A DNA stretch of 64,000 bases from Arcobacteraceae bacterium (GTDB taxonomy: Bacteria; Campylobacterota; Campylobacteria; Campylobacterales; Arcobacteraceae), in NCBI GenBank assembly GCA_028687375.1, contig JAQUAG010000006.1, positions 1 to 64,000 of the forward strand. The letters run 5' to 3'. The position numbers and the translations under genes were made by a program. Below the pieces are notes generated by a model. It ran no database searches. It had not been told where the DNA came from and saw only the letters and a program-made list of their open reading frames with translations. This document shows positions 7,894-16,690 of the stretch, in pieces. The number at the start of each line of letters is the position of its first letter. Positions within the stretch are counted from its first letter, which is position 1.

Positions 7894-8756
7894 TAAAAAA
7901 TATTTTTAAATTTGAGGCGATGACGACCCCTTGTGAGGTGATCATCTACTCATCAAATCAAGAGCTAGCTACAAATACGGCAAAAGAGATTTTGCAAAAC
8001 ACTAAAGAGCTGGAAAAAAAATATAATTATTTTAGTGATAATTCTATAATTTCTAAGATAAATAAACGTGAAATAAATATTCTTGATTTCCAAACAAAAG
8101 ATTTACTCCAAAGGGCAAAATCGTTTTATACCCTTACAAATAAAGCTTTTGATATTACAGTTGCTACCATCAAACCTCTTTTTGCCTTAGAAAATTTAGA
8201 AAAATTTGAATTAGACAAAGAGAAACTAATCCCTTTTGTAGGATGTGAACATTTTGTTATCAAAAAGAATAAAATCATATTCGATAACGATTTTACAAAA
8301 ATTGATTTAGGTGGAGTAGTTAAGGAATATGCGATTGATGAATCTATCAAAATACTCAAGAAAAGAAAAATAACAAGTGCTCTGATAAATTTTGGTGGTG
8401 ATGTGTATGCACTTGGAACAAAACCAAATGGGGAAAAATTCACTGTTGGGATCAAAAATCCACAAAATCCATCACTTCATCTCACATCTGTAGAACTTTG
8501 CGATATGGCACTTACCACTTCGGCTAATTATGAGAGAAATTATACGATTGAAAATAAGACTTTTTCCCATATAATTAATCCAAATAAATTCACAACAGAT
8601 ATTATTTCAGCCACTGTTATTTCACATAGTGCACTTATAAGTGGTGTGTATTCAACAGCTTTAATGTGTACGAGTGATTTACACTCAAAATATAGCACGA
8701 TAAAAATTGATAAAAATATGGAAGTAATTTATGAAAATTTTAATAGTAGAAGATGA
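7890..8756 (+). CDS. apbE: ApbE-family FAD:protein FMN transferase, no visible signal peptide
   Basis: Transfers FMN from FAD onto Ser/Thr of target proteins, using Mg2+. ApbE hallmarks are FDITVATIKPLFAL, IDLGGVVKEYAID, SALINFGGDVYALG, TTSANY and FSHIINP. The reading begins with TTG at 7890, inside the stop of the DUF3570 gene; an ATG at 7920 would cut conserved residues (FEAMTTPCEV). Unlike most bacterial ApbE proteins there is no signal peptide or lipobox in either version. The likely substrate is the DUF3570 barrel upstream. Its end overlaps the response-regulator gene by 26 bases. Confidence 0.9.
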   Translation: MIKNIFKFEAMTTPCEVIIYSSNQELATNTAKEILQNTKELEKKYNYFSDNSIISKINKREINILDFQTKDLLQRAKSFYTLTNKAFDITVATIKPLFALENLEKFELDKEKLIPFVGCEHFVIKKNKIIFDNDFTKIDLGGVVKEYAIDESIKILKKRKITSALINFGGDVYALGTKPNGEKFTVGIKNPQNPSLHLTSVELCDMALTTSANYERNYTIENKTFSHIINPNKFTTDIISATVISHSALISGVYSTALMCTSDLHSKYSTIKIDKNMEVIYENFNSRR

Positions 8757-9408
8757 CAAAAAAATAGCTTCGTTTTTAAAAAAAGGACTGGAAGAGGAGT
8801 ATTTTAATATTGATCTCACAAGCAACGGTGATGAAGCTATCTATTTGGCATCTGTAAATAGTTATGATGCAATTATTTTAGATATTATGATTGAAGGAAG
8901 CGATGGCTATGAAGTTTGTAAAAAGATAAGAAGATATAAAATAAAAACTCCAATTATAATGCTCAGTGCAAAAAGTACGATTGAAGATAAAGTCTCTTTT
9001 TTAAATCTTGGGGCAGATGATTATCTTACTAAACCTTTTAATTTTGATGAATTATTAGCAAGAATACGGGTTCAGTTACGAAAAAATGAACAAAAAGATA
9101 ATATTTTAGAAGTAGCAGATTTGGTACTTAATGTAACTACAAAAATAGTTACAAGGGGAGATAAAAGAATCAATCTTACTGCAAAAGAATACTCAATTTT
9201 AGAGTACCTTATGAGAAATAAAAATGCAATAATAGATGAATCAACTCTACAAGATAGTACAATTGGTTTTGAAGATAACCCAACAAATAGTAATATCTTA
9301 AATGTTTATATTTATCGTCTAAGAACTAAAATAGACAAAGATTTTGAACTTAAACTTATCAAAACATATAGAAGTCAAGGATTTAAAATAAGCGATGAAA
9401 ATATTTAA
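8731..9408 (+). CDS. OmpR-family response regulator
   Basis: A 225-residue two-component regulator. The receiver domain (1-120) has the acidic pocket VEDD, the phospho-acceptor Asp in IILDIM, and the conserved Lys in YLTKPF. The winged-helix DNA-binding domain follows, ending with YRSQGFK. It starts inside apbE behind GGAAG and its end overlaps the sensor-kinase gene by 14 bases, so it belongs to the DUF3570/apbE operon. It probably controls that operon, although no operator is evident. Confidence 0.92.
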   Translation: MKILIVEDDKKIASFLKKGLEEEYFNIDLTSNGDEAIYLASVNSYDAIILDIMIEGSDGYEVCKKIRRYKIKTPIIMLSAKSTIEDKVSFLNLGADDYLTKPFNFDELLARIRVQLRKNEQKDNILEVADLVLNVTTKIVTRGDKRINLTAKEYSILEYLMRNKNAIIDESTLQDSTIGFEDNPTNSNILNVYIYRLRTKIDKDFELKLIKTYRSQGFKISDENI

Positions 9409-10774
9409 AAATATCAAATTTAGGCTACTTGCTGTTCTCTTTATCTTTTTGTTTATTATTTTTTATGCTTTTGGATATCTTTTAGCATCATCTTTAAAAA
9501 AATCATACAACGACATAAACAATGCAACATTATCAACAATTACTAAAGATTTACAACATGAACTTCTAACGGAAAAATATGATATAGACAAATTTGAGAT
9601 TATTAAAAAAGAGTTTGATATTAATATTTTCTATGCTCAAATTTTAATAGTTGATGATAAGAATGTTACAATAAAATTAAAATCGAAAGATTTAAAAAAT
9701 AGCGTTATTCCATTTGATAGAAATGAGCTTTTAGAATTTTCAGGTAATACAGTTTATCTGAAAACAGGTTCTTTAGATAATATAAAATATATAAAAATCG
9801 CAACTATTGTACTAAAAAAGAATAACAATGACGATGCTATACTTTTACAATGCGCTATCCCTTTTGAGAAGCATAATCCATACGTCCATGAGGTTGAAAA
9901 TATTTTATGGTTTTGGTTACTACTACTTCTTTTTGTTGTTTTAATTATTGTATATTTTATGATTTCAAAATCGCTCTCTGCTACTAAACTCGTAGTTGAT
10001 GAAGTAAATCAAATCAAAATTGATGGACATTTTCACAAACTCAATACAACAGGTATTTCAAGTGAAATCGATGAGCTTATCAAAACATTTAATCTGCTTA
10101 TTTATAACTTACAAAATTCCTATAAAAAAGTAAAAGATTTCGGACAAAACGCTTCCCACGAGCTCAAAACTCCCCTTACGATTATAAGGGGTGAGATAGA
10201 AGTTGGACTTAGGAAAGAGCGTTCAAATGGTGAATATAAGGTAATCTTACAATCACTTATGGGTGAAGTGGAACTCCTTCAAGAGATAATAGAAAAGATA
10301 CTTTTCCTCTCAAGTAATGCAAATGAAGATATTATTAAAAATTTTGAAGAGGTTTATATTGATGAGATTTTTAGTGAAGCTATCAAAGAAAAAACGCAAC
10401 TAGCTTTTGCAAAGAATATTAGATTAAATATTGTTTCACTTGAACCGCTTACTAAATTAGGTAATCCAACTTTACTAAAAATTGCCATAACAAATCTCCT
10501 TGACAACGCAATAAAGTATTCAAAAGAAAATCAATCTATCAATCTAACGTTAGATAATAATAGTTTAATAATAGAAGATTTTGGTTGTGGAATACCAACT
10601 AATGAGATTGAAAAAGTTTTCGATAGATTTTATCGAGTACAGAAAATAAAAAACTATTCAAAAGGGAATGGTTTAGGATTAGCAATAGTAAAGACTATAC
10701 TTGACATCCACCAATTTACTATCAAAGTAGAAAGTGTTGAAGATAGATATACGAAGGTAACTATCATTTTTTAA
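9395..10774 (+). CDS. Membrane sensor histidine kinase of the DUF3570 operon
   Basis: A 459-residue kinase paired with the OmpR-type regulator. It has a transmembrane helix at about residues 9-31, a periplasmic sensor region of about 130 residues, a second transmembrane helix near 170-190, a HAMP-like linker, the H-box ASHELKTPLTIIRGE and the ATPase domain with N-box (ITNLLDNAIKYS), DFGCGI and GNGLGLAIV. The sensor domain has no family I can name. It ends 27 bases from the convergent DHOD-like gene. Confidence 0.93.
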   Translation: MKIFKNIKFRLLAVLFIFLFIIFYAFGYLLASSLKKSYNDINNATLSTITKDLQHELLTEKYDIDKFEIIKKEFDINIFYAQILIVDDKNVTIKLKSKDLKNSVIPFDRNELLEFSGNTVYLKTGSLDNIKYIKIATIVLKKNNNDDAILLQCAIPFEKHNPYVHEVENILWFWLLLLLFVVLIIVYFMISKSLSATKLVVDEVNQIKIDGHFHKLNTTGISSEIDELIKTFNLLIYNLQNSYKKVKDFGQNASHELKTPLTIIRGEIEVGLRKERSNGEYKVILQSLMGEVELLQEIIEKILFLSSNANEDIIKNFEEVYIDEIFSEAIKEKTQLAFAKNIRLNIVSLEPLTKLGNPTLLKIAITNLLDNAIKYSKENQSINLTLDNNSLIIEDFGCGIPTNEIEKVFDRFYRVQKIKNYSKGNGLGLAIVKTILDIHQFTIKVESVEDRYTKVTIIF

Positions 10775-10801
10775 CACTCTCACATACTTTAACAATGGTA
10801 G

Positions 10802-11800
10802 TTAAATCTTAAAATTATGCAATGCCTTTATATAAGAATTTCTCTCGTATGCAGATGGATTATCTGTATGATGTAAGGAGATACTTCCAATCATCTGCTT
10901 GATTGATTCATACTCATGCTCTACCATCCATTTTTCCATATCAAAAAGGATAGTACCTAAATATTTTTCCCCTTTTTCCAATAACACAGAAGCTAATGCA
11001 ACACTAGAAGCACCACTCATCATAGCTTTTAAAATATCTTCACCTGTTTTTATTCCAGTATTTATGCAAAGGTCAGCTTCCAATTTATTAAATAAAATAG
11101 CACACCATCTCAACGATTCACTTTTATCTTTAGAGATAGTGAGGTTTGCTTTTTGTATGGAGGTTAGTGTTTCCAAATCAATATCTACACTGATTGGATT
11201 ATCAAAAAGAGTTAAGCCATTTGCACCAGCGTCTACTAATCTTTTTGCCATATTTGCTGGATTTGAAAAGTATGAATTCATCTTTACATTGAGTGGAATT
11301 GAGATGTGTTGTTTTAAATTTCTTACTGTATTTATATACATATTTTCAACCTCATCTCCTCTCATATCAATAGATGTTGGAATATATGTGATGTTAAGCT
11401 CTAATGCATCAGCACCTGCTTCTTGTAACTTTAAACCATATTTTGCCCAACCAATATCACTAACACCATTTAAACTAGCTATTACTGGTATATTTACAGA
11501 TTTTTTTACAGTACTTACAAATTCTAAATAGTGTTCTGAATCAAGATTGTCAAATTGCATATCTGATGGGAAATACTCTAATGCTTCTGCATAGCTATCG
11601 TTCTCTTTATATAAAAAATGATTAAGCATTCTTTGTTCATGATTGATTTGTTCTTCAAAGAGTGAGTGAAGCACAACTGCTGCTATTCCATTATCTTCTA
11701 ATCTTTTAACACCATCTAAACTATTGGTAATTGGTGAAGCTGAAGCTATAATTGGATTCTTAAGAGTAAAGCCTAAATATTTTGTTGTTAAATCAATCAT
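10802..11800 (-). CDS. Dihydroorotate dehydrogenase-like protein paired with NifJ
   Basis: A 332-residue TIM-barrel flavoprotein of the dihydroorotate-dehydrogenase-like family. The sequence begins MIDLTTKYLGFTLKNPIIAS, a hallmark of class 1 DHOD relatives. The later segments NVKMNSYF and CINTGIKTGEDI fit FMN contacts. I chose the ATG at 11800 because it has AAGGAAT six bases upstream and removes 28 non-homologous residues; it overlaps nifJ by eight bases. Members of this subgroup often follow nifJ and are probably not the true pyrimidine enzyme. Substrate unknown. Confidence 0.85.
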   Translation of the reverse strand: MIDLTTKYLGFTLKNPIIASASPITNSLDGVKRLEDNGIAAVVLHSLFEEQINHEQRMLNHFLYKENDSYAEALEYFPSDMQFDNLDSEHYLEFVSTVKKSVNIPVIASLNGVSDIGWAKYGLKLQEAGADALELNITYIPTSIDMRGDEVENMYINTVRNLKQHISIPLNVKMNSYFSNPANMAKRLVDAGANGLTLFDNPISVDIDLETLTSIQKANLTISKDKSESLRWCAILFNKLEADLCINTGIKTGEDILKAMMSGASSVALASVLLEKGEKYLGTILFDMEKWMVEHEYESIKQMIGSISLHHTDNPSAYERNSYIKALHNFKI

Positions 11801-14800
11801 TTTGTATTCCTTTATTTTCAAATTGTTGTTGTAGATTTGCATATCTTTCATAAAGTGTTTGCGCTGCGTGAGAGGCTGTATCAAGATATGTTAATGCATC
11901 ATTTTTATCCATTTTCTCAACCATTCTAAATCGAGTTTCATTGTACATAAAATCTTTTACATTTAATTTTGGAGCTTTATAATCTAAAATCATTGGATTT
12001 TCTCCAATCTCTTGAAGCTCTGGATTAAATCTAAAAATAGGCCACAATCCACACTCAACCGCTTTTTTCTGTTGCTCCATCCCATATCGTAAATCATACC
12101 CATGTGCTATACAATGACTATAGGCTATAATAATTGATGGTCCATCATACTGTTCTGCTTCCATAAATGCTTTTACAGTTGCCTTATCATTTGCACCCAT
12201 AGCTACTTTTGCCACATAAACATTTTGATAATTTATAGCCATAGAAGCTAAATCTTTGGGTAGTCCTACTTTTCCACCTGCTGCAAATTTAGCAACAGCA
12301 CCTGTAAAAGTTGCTTTACTTTGTTGCCCACCAGTGTTTGAATATACTTGTGTATCAAGAACTAAAATATTGACATTTTTACCACTTGCTAAAACATGGT
12401 CTAATCCACCATATCCTATATCATAGGCCCAACCATCTCCACCCATAATCCATATAGATTTTTTTACAAGATAGTCTGCAATACTTTTTAACTCTTTTGC
12501 TATATCATTTGGGATACTATTGAGTAACTCTTGAATCTTTGATACTCTTACCCTTTGAAGGTTAATATCCTCTTCAGTTTTTTGTACAGCATTTAAAATC
12601 TCTTCAACCAAAGTACTATCAAGTTCATCTTTTAATTGCTCTAATAATGTTCTAGCTTTAAGAGTATGACTATCAACTGAAAGTCTAAATCCCAATCCAA
12701 ACTCTGCATTATCTTCAAATAAGGAGTTTGACCAAGCTGGACCTCTTTCATTTGCATCTTTTTTCCAAGGAGTTGTTGGCAAATTCCCACCATAAATAGA
12801 ACTACACCCAGTAGCATTTGCCACAATCATCCTATCTCCAAAAAGTTGCGAAGCTAGTTTTACATAAGGTGTTTCTCCACATCCAGGACAAGCTCCACTA
12901 AACTCAAATAACGGCTCTAAAAATTGAGACTCTTTTACATTTGAGTGGTCTAGTTGTTCCCTTGGTACATTAGGTAATGATAGGAAATAATCCCATTGTT
13001 TAATCCCCTCTTCTCTTAAAGGAAATTGTGGTTGCATATTGATAGCTTTTAGATTTGTTTGTGATTTGTTTTTAGCGGGGCAAACCTCTACACATAATTC
13101 GCAACCAGTACAATCTTCTATTGCAACTGTGATATTAAAAACATCATTTTCCCCAAAGTTTTTCCCTTTTGCTTTTGTATAGTTGAAACTTTTTGGTGCA
13201 TTTTTTACCAATGTTTTATCAAATACTTTTGAACGAATAACTGAATGTGGACATACTAGAACACATTTATTACACTGAATACAAGTACTTGAATCCCATA
13301 CAGGTATCTCTTTCGCTATATTTCTCTTTTCATATTGTGTTGTTCCTGTTGGCCAAGTACCATCTGCTGGAATCTCTGATACAGGTATATCATCCCCTTT
13401 ATACTCTGTAATTTTACCAATAACATTAGAGATAAATGGTGTTAGTTTCCCTTTGAGTACACTTTGGAGTTCAATAGTACTTGAAACAATTGAAGGAACT
13501 TCTATTTGGAAAAGATTTTCTAAACTACTATCAACAGCAGTATAATTCATCTTTACAATAGAATCACCTTTTTTCCCGTAAGTTTTTTTAATAGAATCTT
13601 TGATTGTTTCTATCGCTTCCTCTTTTGGAAGTATTCCACTTATTGCAAAAAAACAAGTTTGCATAACAGTGTTTATCCTTGAACCCATATTGCTTTTTTG
13701 AGCTACTCTGTAAGCATCTATTGCATAAAATTTAAGCTTTTTATTCACGATTTGTGTTTGTGTCGCTTTTGGTAATCTATCCCAAATTTCATCTTTTGAA
13801 TATGGAGTATTTAAAAGAAAAGTTGCCCCCTCTTTTGCAATATCAAGCAAATTAAGTTTTGCTAAAAATACAGCTTGATGCACTCCAACAAAATCTGCTT
13901 TTTGAATCAGATAACTTGATTTTATAGGTTTTGCTCCAAATCGTAAATGGGAAGTTGTCATAGAACCTGATTTTTTTGAATCATATACAAAATATCCTTG
14001 AGCATAATTATCTGTTTGTGTTCCAATAATTTTTATAGAGTTTTTATTTGCCCCAACTGTCCCATCACTTCCTAGTCCATAAAATACTGCTTCAAATTGG
14101 TCGTTATTTTTCATAATAAGCTCTTTATCATACTCTAAACTTGTATGGGTAACATCATCATTAATACCAATTGTAAAATGTTTTTTTGGCTTTGTTTTTT
14201 CTAACTCATCAAAAATAGTTTTTATCATAGTTGGTGTAAATTCTTTAGAGGAGATTCCATATCTTCCCCCTATGATTTTTGGCATAGAATATGGCAACTC
14301 CTCTTGTGATTCAAAAAGTGCTGTTACTACATCGTGATAGAGTGGTTCTCCTGTACTTCCTGATTCTTTTGTTCTATCTAGAACTGCTATTGCTTTTACT
14401 GTACTTGGAAGAGTTTCAACAAAGCTTTTTATACAAAATGGCAATGCAAGTCTTACTTTTATCATCCCAACTTTTTCTTTATTTTCAAGAAGATGTTCTA
14501 TAGTCTCATCAACAGCACTTGCTCCAGAACCCATTATAACTATAATTTTTGTAGCATCATTTGCACCAATATAGTCAAAGAGTTTATAACTTCGTCCTGT
14601 TAAAGTGGCAAATTTATCCATCTGCTCTTGGAGGATTTTTGGAACTTCTAGATAGTATTTATTGACAGTTTCTCGTCCTTGAAAATAGACATCTGGATTT
14701 TGACTTGTACCTCGTAAAATCGGTTTATCAGGTGTCATACCTCTTTGTCTATGTTCGTTTACAAGCTCAATATTAATCATCTTCTTTAAAATATCTTCAC

Positions 14801-15359
14801 CTAACACTTCAATTTTATTTACTTCGTGTGAAGTTCTAAAACCATCAAAAAAATGTAAAAAAGGGATTCTTGATTGTAAAGATGCAGCTTGAGAAATAAG
14901 AGCAAAATCATGAGCTTCTTGAACGCTATTAGATGCCATCAAAGCAAATCCTGTTTGTCTCACCCCCATAACATCTTGATGATCTCCAAAAATTGATAAC
15001 CCCTGTGCTGCTAAACTTCTAGCTGCTACATGAAATACTGTAGATGTTAATTCTCCTGCAATTTTATACATATTTGGAATCATAAGTAAAAGACCTTGCG
15101 AAGCTGTAAAAGTTGTAGTTAAACTTCCCCCTTGTAAAGCCCCATGAACTGCACCGCTAGCTCCACCTTCACTTTGCATCTCATACACTTCTGGAATAGT
15201 TCCAAAGATATTTTTTTCATGCTTTGCACTATAAAGGTCGCTTAATTCTCCCATTGGTGATGATGGTGTGATAGGATATATTGCTATAACTTCATTTATT
15301 TTGTGAGCCACAAGGGCAACAGCCTCATTTCCATCGACAGTTATATATTTTTTAGACAT
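11793..15359 (-). CDS. nifJ: Pyruvate:ferredoxin (flavodoxin) oxidoreductase
   Basis: A single-chain 1188-residue pyruvate:ferredoxin oxidoreductase, which interconverts pyruvate and CoA with acetyl-CoA, CO2 and reduced ferredoxin. Order of domains: N-terminal pyrimidine-binding domain (AIYPITPSSPMGE), transketolase C-like and gamma domains, two [4Fe-4S] motifs (CIQCNKCVLVCPHS and CTGCELCVEVCPAK), then the TPP domain (GDGWAYDIGYGG with SNTGGQQS). The length is full for the family. AAGGAAACA precedes the ATG. In a campylobacterium with reductive TCA carbon fixation it could run toward pyruvate synthesis. Confidence 0.97.
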   Translation of the reverse strand: MSKKYITVDGNEAVALVAHKINEVIAIYPITPSSPMGELSDLYSAKHEKNIFGTIPEVYEMQSEGGASGAVHGALQGGSLTTTFTASQGLLLMIPNMYKIAGELTSTVFHVAARSLAAQGLSIFGDHQDVMGVRQTGFALMASNSVQEAHDFALISQAASLQSRIPFLHFFDGFRTSHEVNKIEVLGEDILKKMINIELVNEHRQRGMTPDKPILRGTSQNPDVYFQGRETVNKYYLEVPKILQEQMDKFATLTGRSYKLFDYIGANDATKIIVIMGSGASAVDETIEHLLENKEKVGMIKVRLALPFCIKSFVETLPSTVKAIAVLDRTKESGSTGEPLYHDVVTALFESQEELPYSMPKIIGGRYGISSKEFTPTMIKTIFDELEKTKPKKHFTIGINDDVTHTSLEYDKELIMKNNDQFEAVFYGLGSDGTVGANKNSIKIIGTQTDNYAQGYFVYDSKKSGSMTTSHLRFGAKPIKSSYLIQKADFVGVHQAVFLAKLNLLDIAKEGATFLLNTPYSKDEIWDRLPKATQTQIVNKKLKFYAIDAYRVAQKSNMGSRINTVMQTCFFAISGILPKEEAIETIKDSIKKTYGKKGDSIVKMNYTAVDSSLENLFQIEVPSIVSSTIELQSVLKGKLTPFISNVIGKITEYKGDDIPVSEIPADGTWPTGTTQYEKRNIAKEIPVWDSSTCIQCNKCVLVCPHSVIRSKVFDKTLVKNAPKSFNYTKAKGKNFGENDVFNITVAIEDCTGCELCVEVCPAKNKSQTNLKAINMQPQFPLREEGIKQWDYFLSLPNVPREQLDHSNVKESQFLEPLFEFSGACPGCGETPYVKLASQLFGDRMIVANATGCSSIYGGNLPTTPWKKDANERGPAWSNSLFEDNAEFGLGFRLSVDSHTLKARTLLEQLKDELDSTLVEEILNAVQKTEEDINLQRVRVSKIQELLNSIPNDIAKELKSIADYLVKKSIWIMGGDGWAYDIGYGGLDHVLASGKNVNILVLDTQVYSNTGGQQSKATFTGAVAKFAAGGKVGLPKDLASMAINYQNVYVAKVAMGANDKATVKAFMEAEQYDGPSIIIAYSHCIAHGYDLRYGMEQQKKAVECGLWPIFRFNPELQEIGENPMILDYKAPKLNVKDFMYNETRFRMVEKMDKNDALTYLDTASHAAQTLYERYANLQQQFENKGIQND

Positions 15360-15382
15360 ATTGTTTCCTTTTAGTTAAAAGA

Positions 15383-15562
15383 TTATTTCTTAAATAATGC
15401 CATTTGTACAGTAACTCTTGCGCTTGCAAATGCACGCTCACCAATTATTGTTGAAAATACTGTAACTTTTTTTGTTGGATTATGTTGGATAGGAGTTATA
15501 GCTGCGACCATTCCAGATGGTCCTGCACCTATAATAAGTATATCTGTATTGTGAATTGTCAT
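15383..15562 (-). pseudogene. Truncated FAD/NAD-binding oxidoreductase
   Basis: A 59-residue reading with a good AAGGAAAGC site and a normal dinucleotide-binding start (DILIIGAGPSGMVAA), followed after about 36 residues by an unrelated tail. Relatives that begin this way are NADH oxidase or CoA-disulfide-reductase-like flavoproteins of 400-570 residues, so most of the gene is missing. Near-repeats GTTACAGTA and GTTACTGTA lie at the point where homology ends and near the 3' end, which suggests an internal deletion. It sits between nifJ and potD and is most likely a remnant. Confidence 0.6.
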
Positions 15563-15667
15563 TAAGCTTTCCTTGAATTTCGTTAGAATCATAGTGTCAT
15601 ACAATGATTACCTAAGGATTACTTTTTTAAGACAAAATGAAACTTTAAAATTAAATTTTCATATCTA

Positions 15668-16690
15668 TTAATGAGTTGCTTTTAACATCTCCCAATATTT
15701 TTCATATACTTTTAATGATTTACCAACATCAATTTGAAGTTCACTATTTTTTAAATCTTCATCTTTTGGATAGATGATACGATTATTTCTTGATTTTGCA
15801 TCTAAAAGTTTGAGTGTTTCTTTATTTGGTGAAGCGTATCCTATCTCTTGACTAATAATTTTTGATATTTCAGGTTTGAGTAAAAAATTGATAAATTTAT
15901 GGGCATTATCTATATTTTTAGCACCTTTTGGGACAACCAAAGAATCTATCCAAACCAAAGCACCCTCTTTTGGATAGATATATTTGATATCTTCATTTTC
16001 CTCATTTGCCATAAATCCTTCACCATTGAAGTTCATACCCAAAGCCACCTCTTCGTTTAGATAAACTTGTTTTTGTGATTCTGAATAAAACATTTTTACA
16101 TTTGGCATCAACTCTTTGAGTTTACGATAAGCTGCTTCTATCTCTTTTGGATTTGTAGAATTTGCACTATATCCTAAAACTTTGAGTGCCATACCAAAAA
16201 CTTCTCTCATGTCATCGTTGAGAAGTTCATTATTTTTGTATTTTTTATTCCATAAGTCAGCCCATGATTTCACAGCACCATTTCCAAGTTTTCCAGCATT
16301 GTAACTAATACCTGTAGTTCCCCAAAGATAAGGGATAGAATAATCATTTGTTGGATCAAAAGGTTTGTTTAAAAGCCTAGTATCTAGATTTTTATAGTTT
16401 GGAAGTTTTGTTTTATCTAGTTTTAAAAGTAAACCTTCTCTCCCCATCTTATTTACAAAATATGTAGAAGGTACGATAACATCATAACTACTTCCACCAG
16501 CAGTTTTTATCTTCGCATACATCGCTTCATTGCTATCGTATGTAGAATATTTCACTTTGATACCTGTCTCTTTTGTAAACTTTTTAATAATAGTATCTGG
16601 CATATATTCAGACCAATTATATACATAAAGTACTTTATCTTGAGCACTTAAGCTTACAAATAACGCAAGCAATAATCCTAATAATTTCAT
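15668..16690 (-). CDS. potD: Spermidine/putrescine ABC transporter, substrate-binding protein
   Basis: Periplasmic polyamine-binding protein of about 340 residues. It has a signal peptide (MKLLGLLLALFVSLSAQ) and the family start VLYVYNWSEYMPD, then bilobal binding-protein features such as YSIPYLWGTTGISYN. The ATG at 16690 overlaps the potC stop by four bases (ATGA) and has a strong AAGGAG site; longer readings add non-signal residues. It is the last gene of potABCD. The polyamine preferred cannot be told. Confidence 0.95.
   Translation of the reverse strand: MKLLGLLLALFVSLSAQDKVLYVYNWSEYMPDTIIKKFTKETGIKVKYSTYDSNEAMYAKIKTAGGSSYDVIVPSTYFVNKMGREGLLLKLDKTKLPNYKNLDTRLLNKPFDPTNDYSIPYLWGTTGISYNAGKLGNGAVKSWADLWNKKYKNNELLNDDMREVFGMALKVLGYSANSTNPKEIEAAYRKLKELMPNVKMFYSESQKQVYLNEEVALGMNFNGEGFMANEENEDIKYIYPKEGALVWIDSLVVPKGAKNIDNAHKFINFLLKPEISKIISQEIGYASPNKETLKLLDAKSRNNRIIYPKDEDLKNSELQIDVGKSLKVYEKYWEMLKATH

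Noticed and set aside
10899-11531. 210-codon plus-strand reading opposite the DHOD-like gene
   Set aside because: Antisense shadow; the minus-strand gene has clear family motifs and this one has none.
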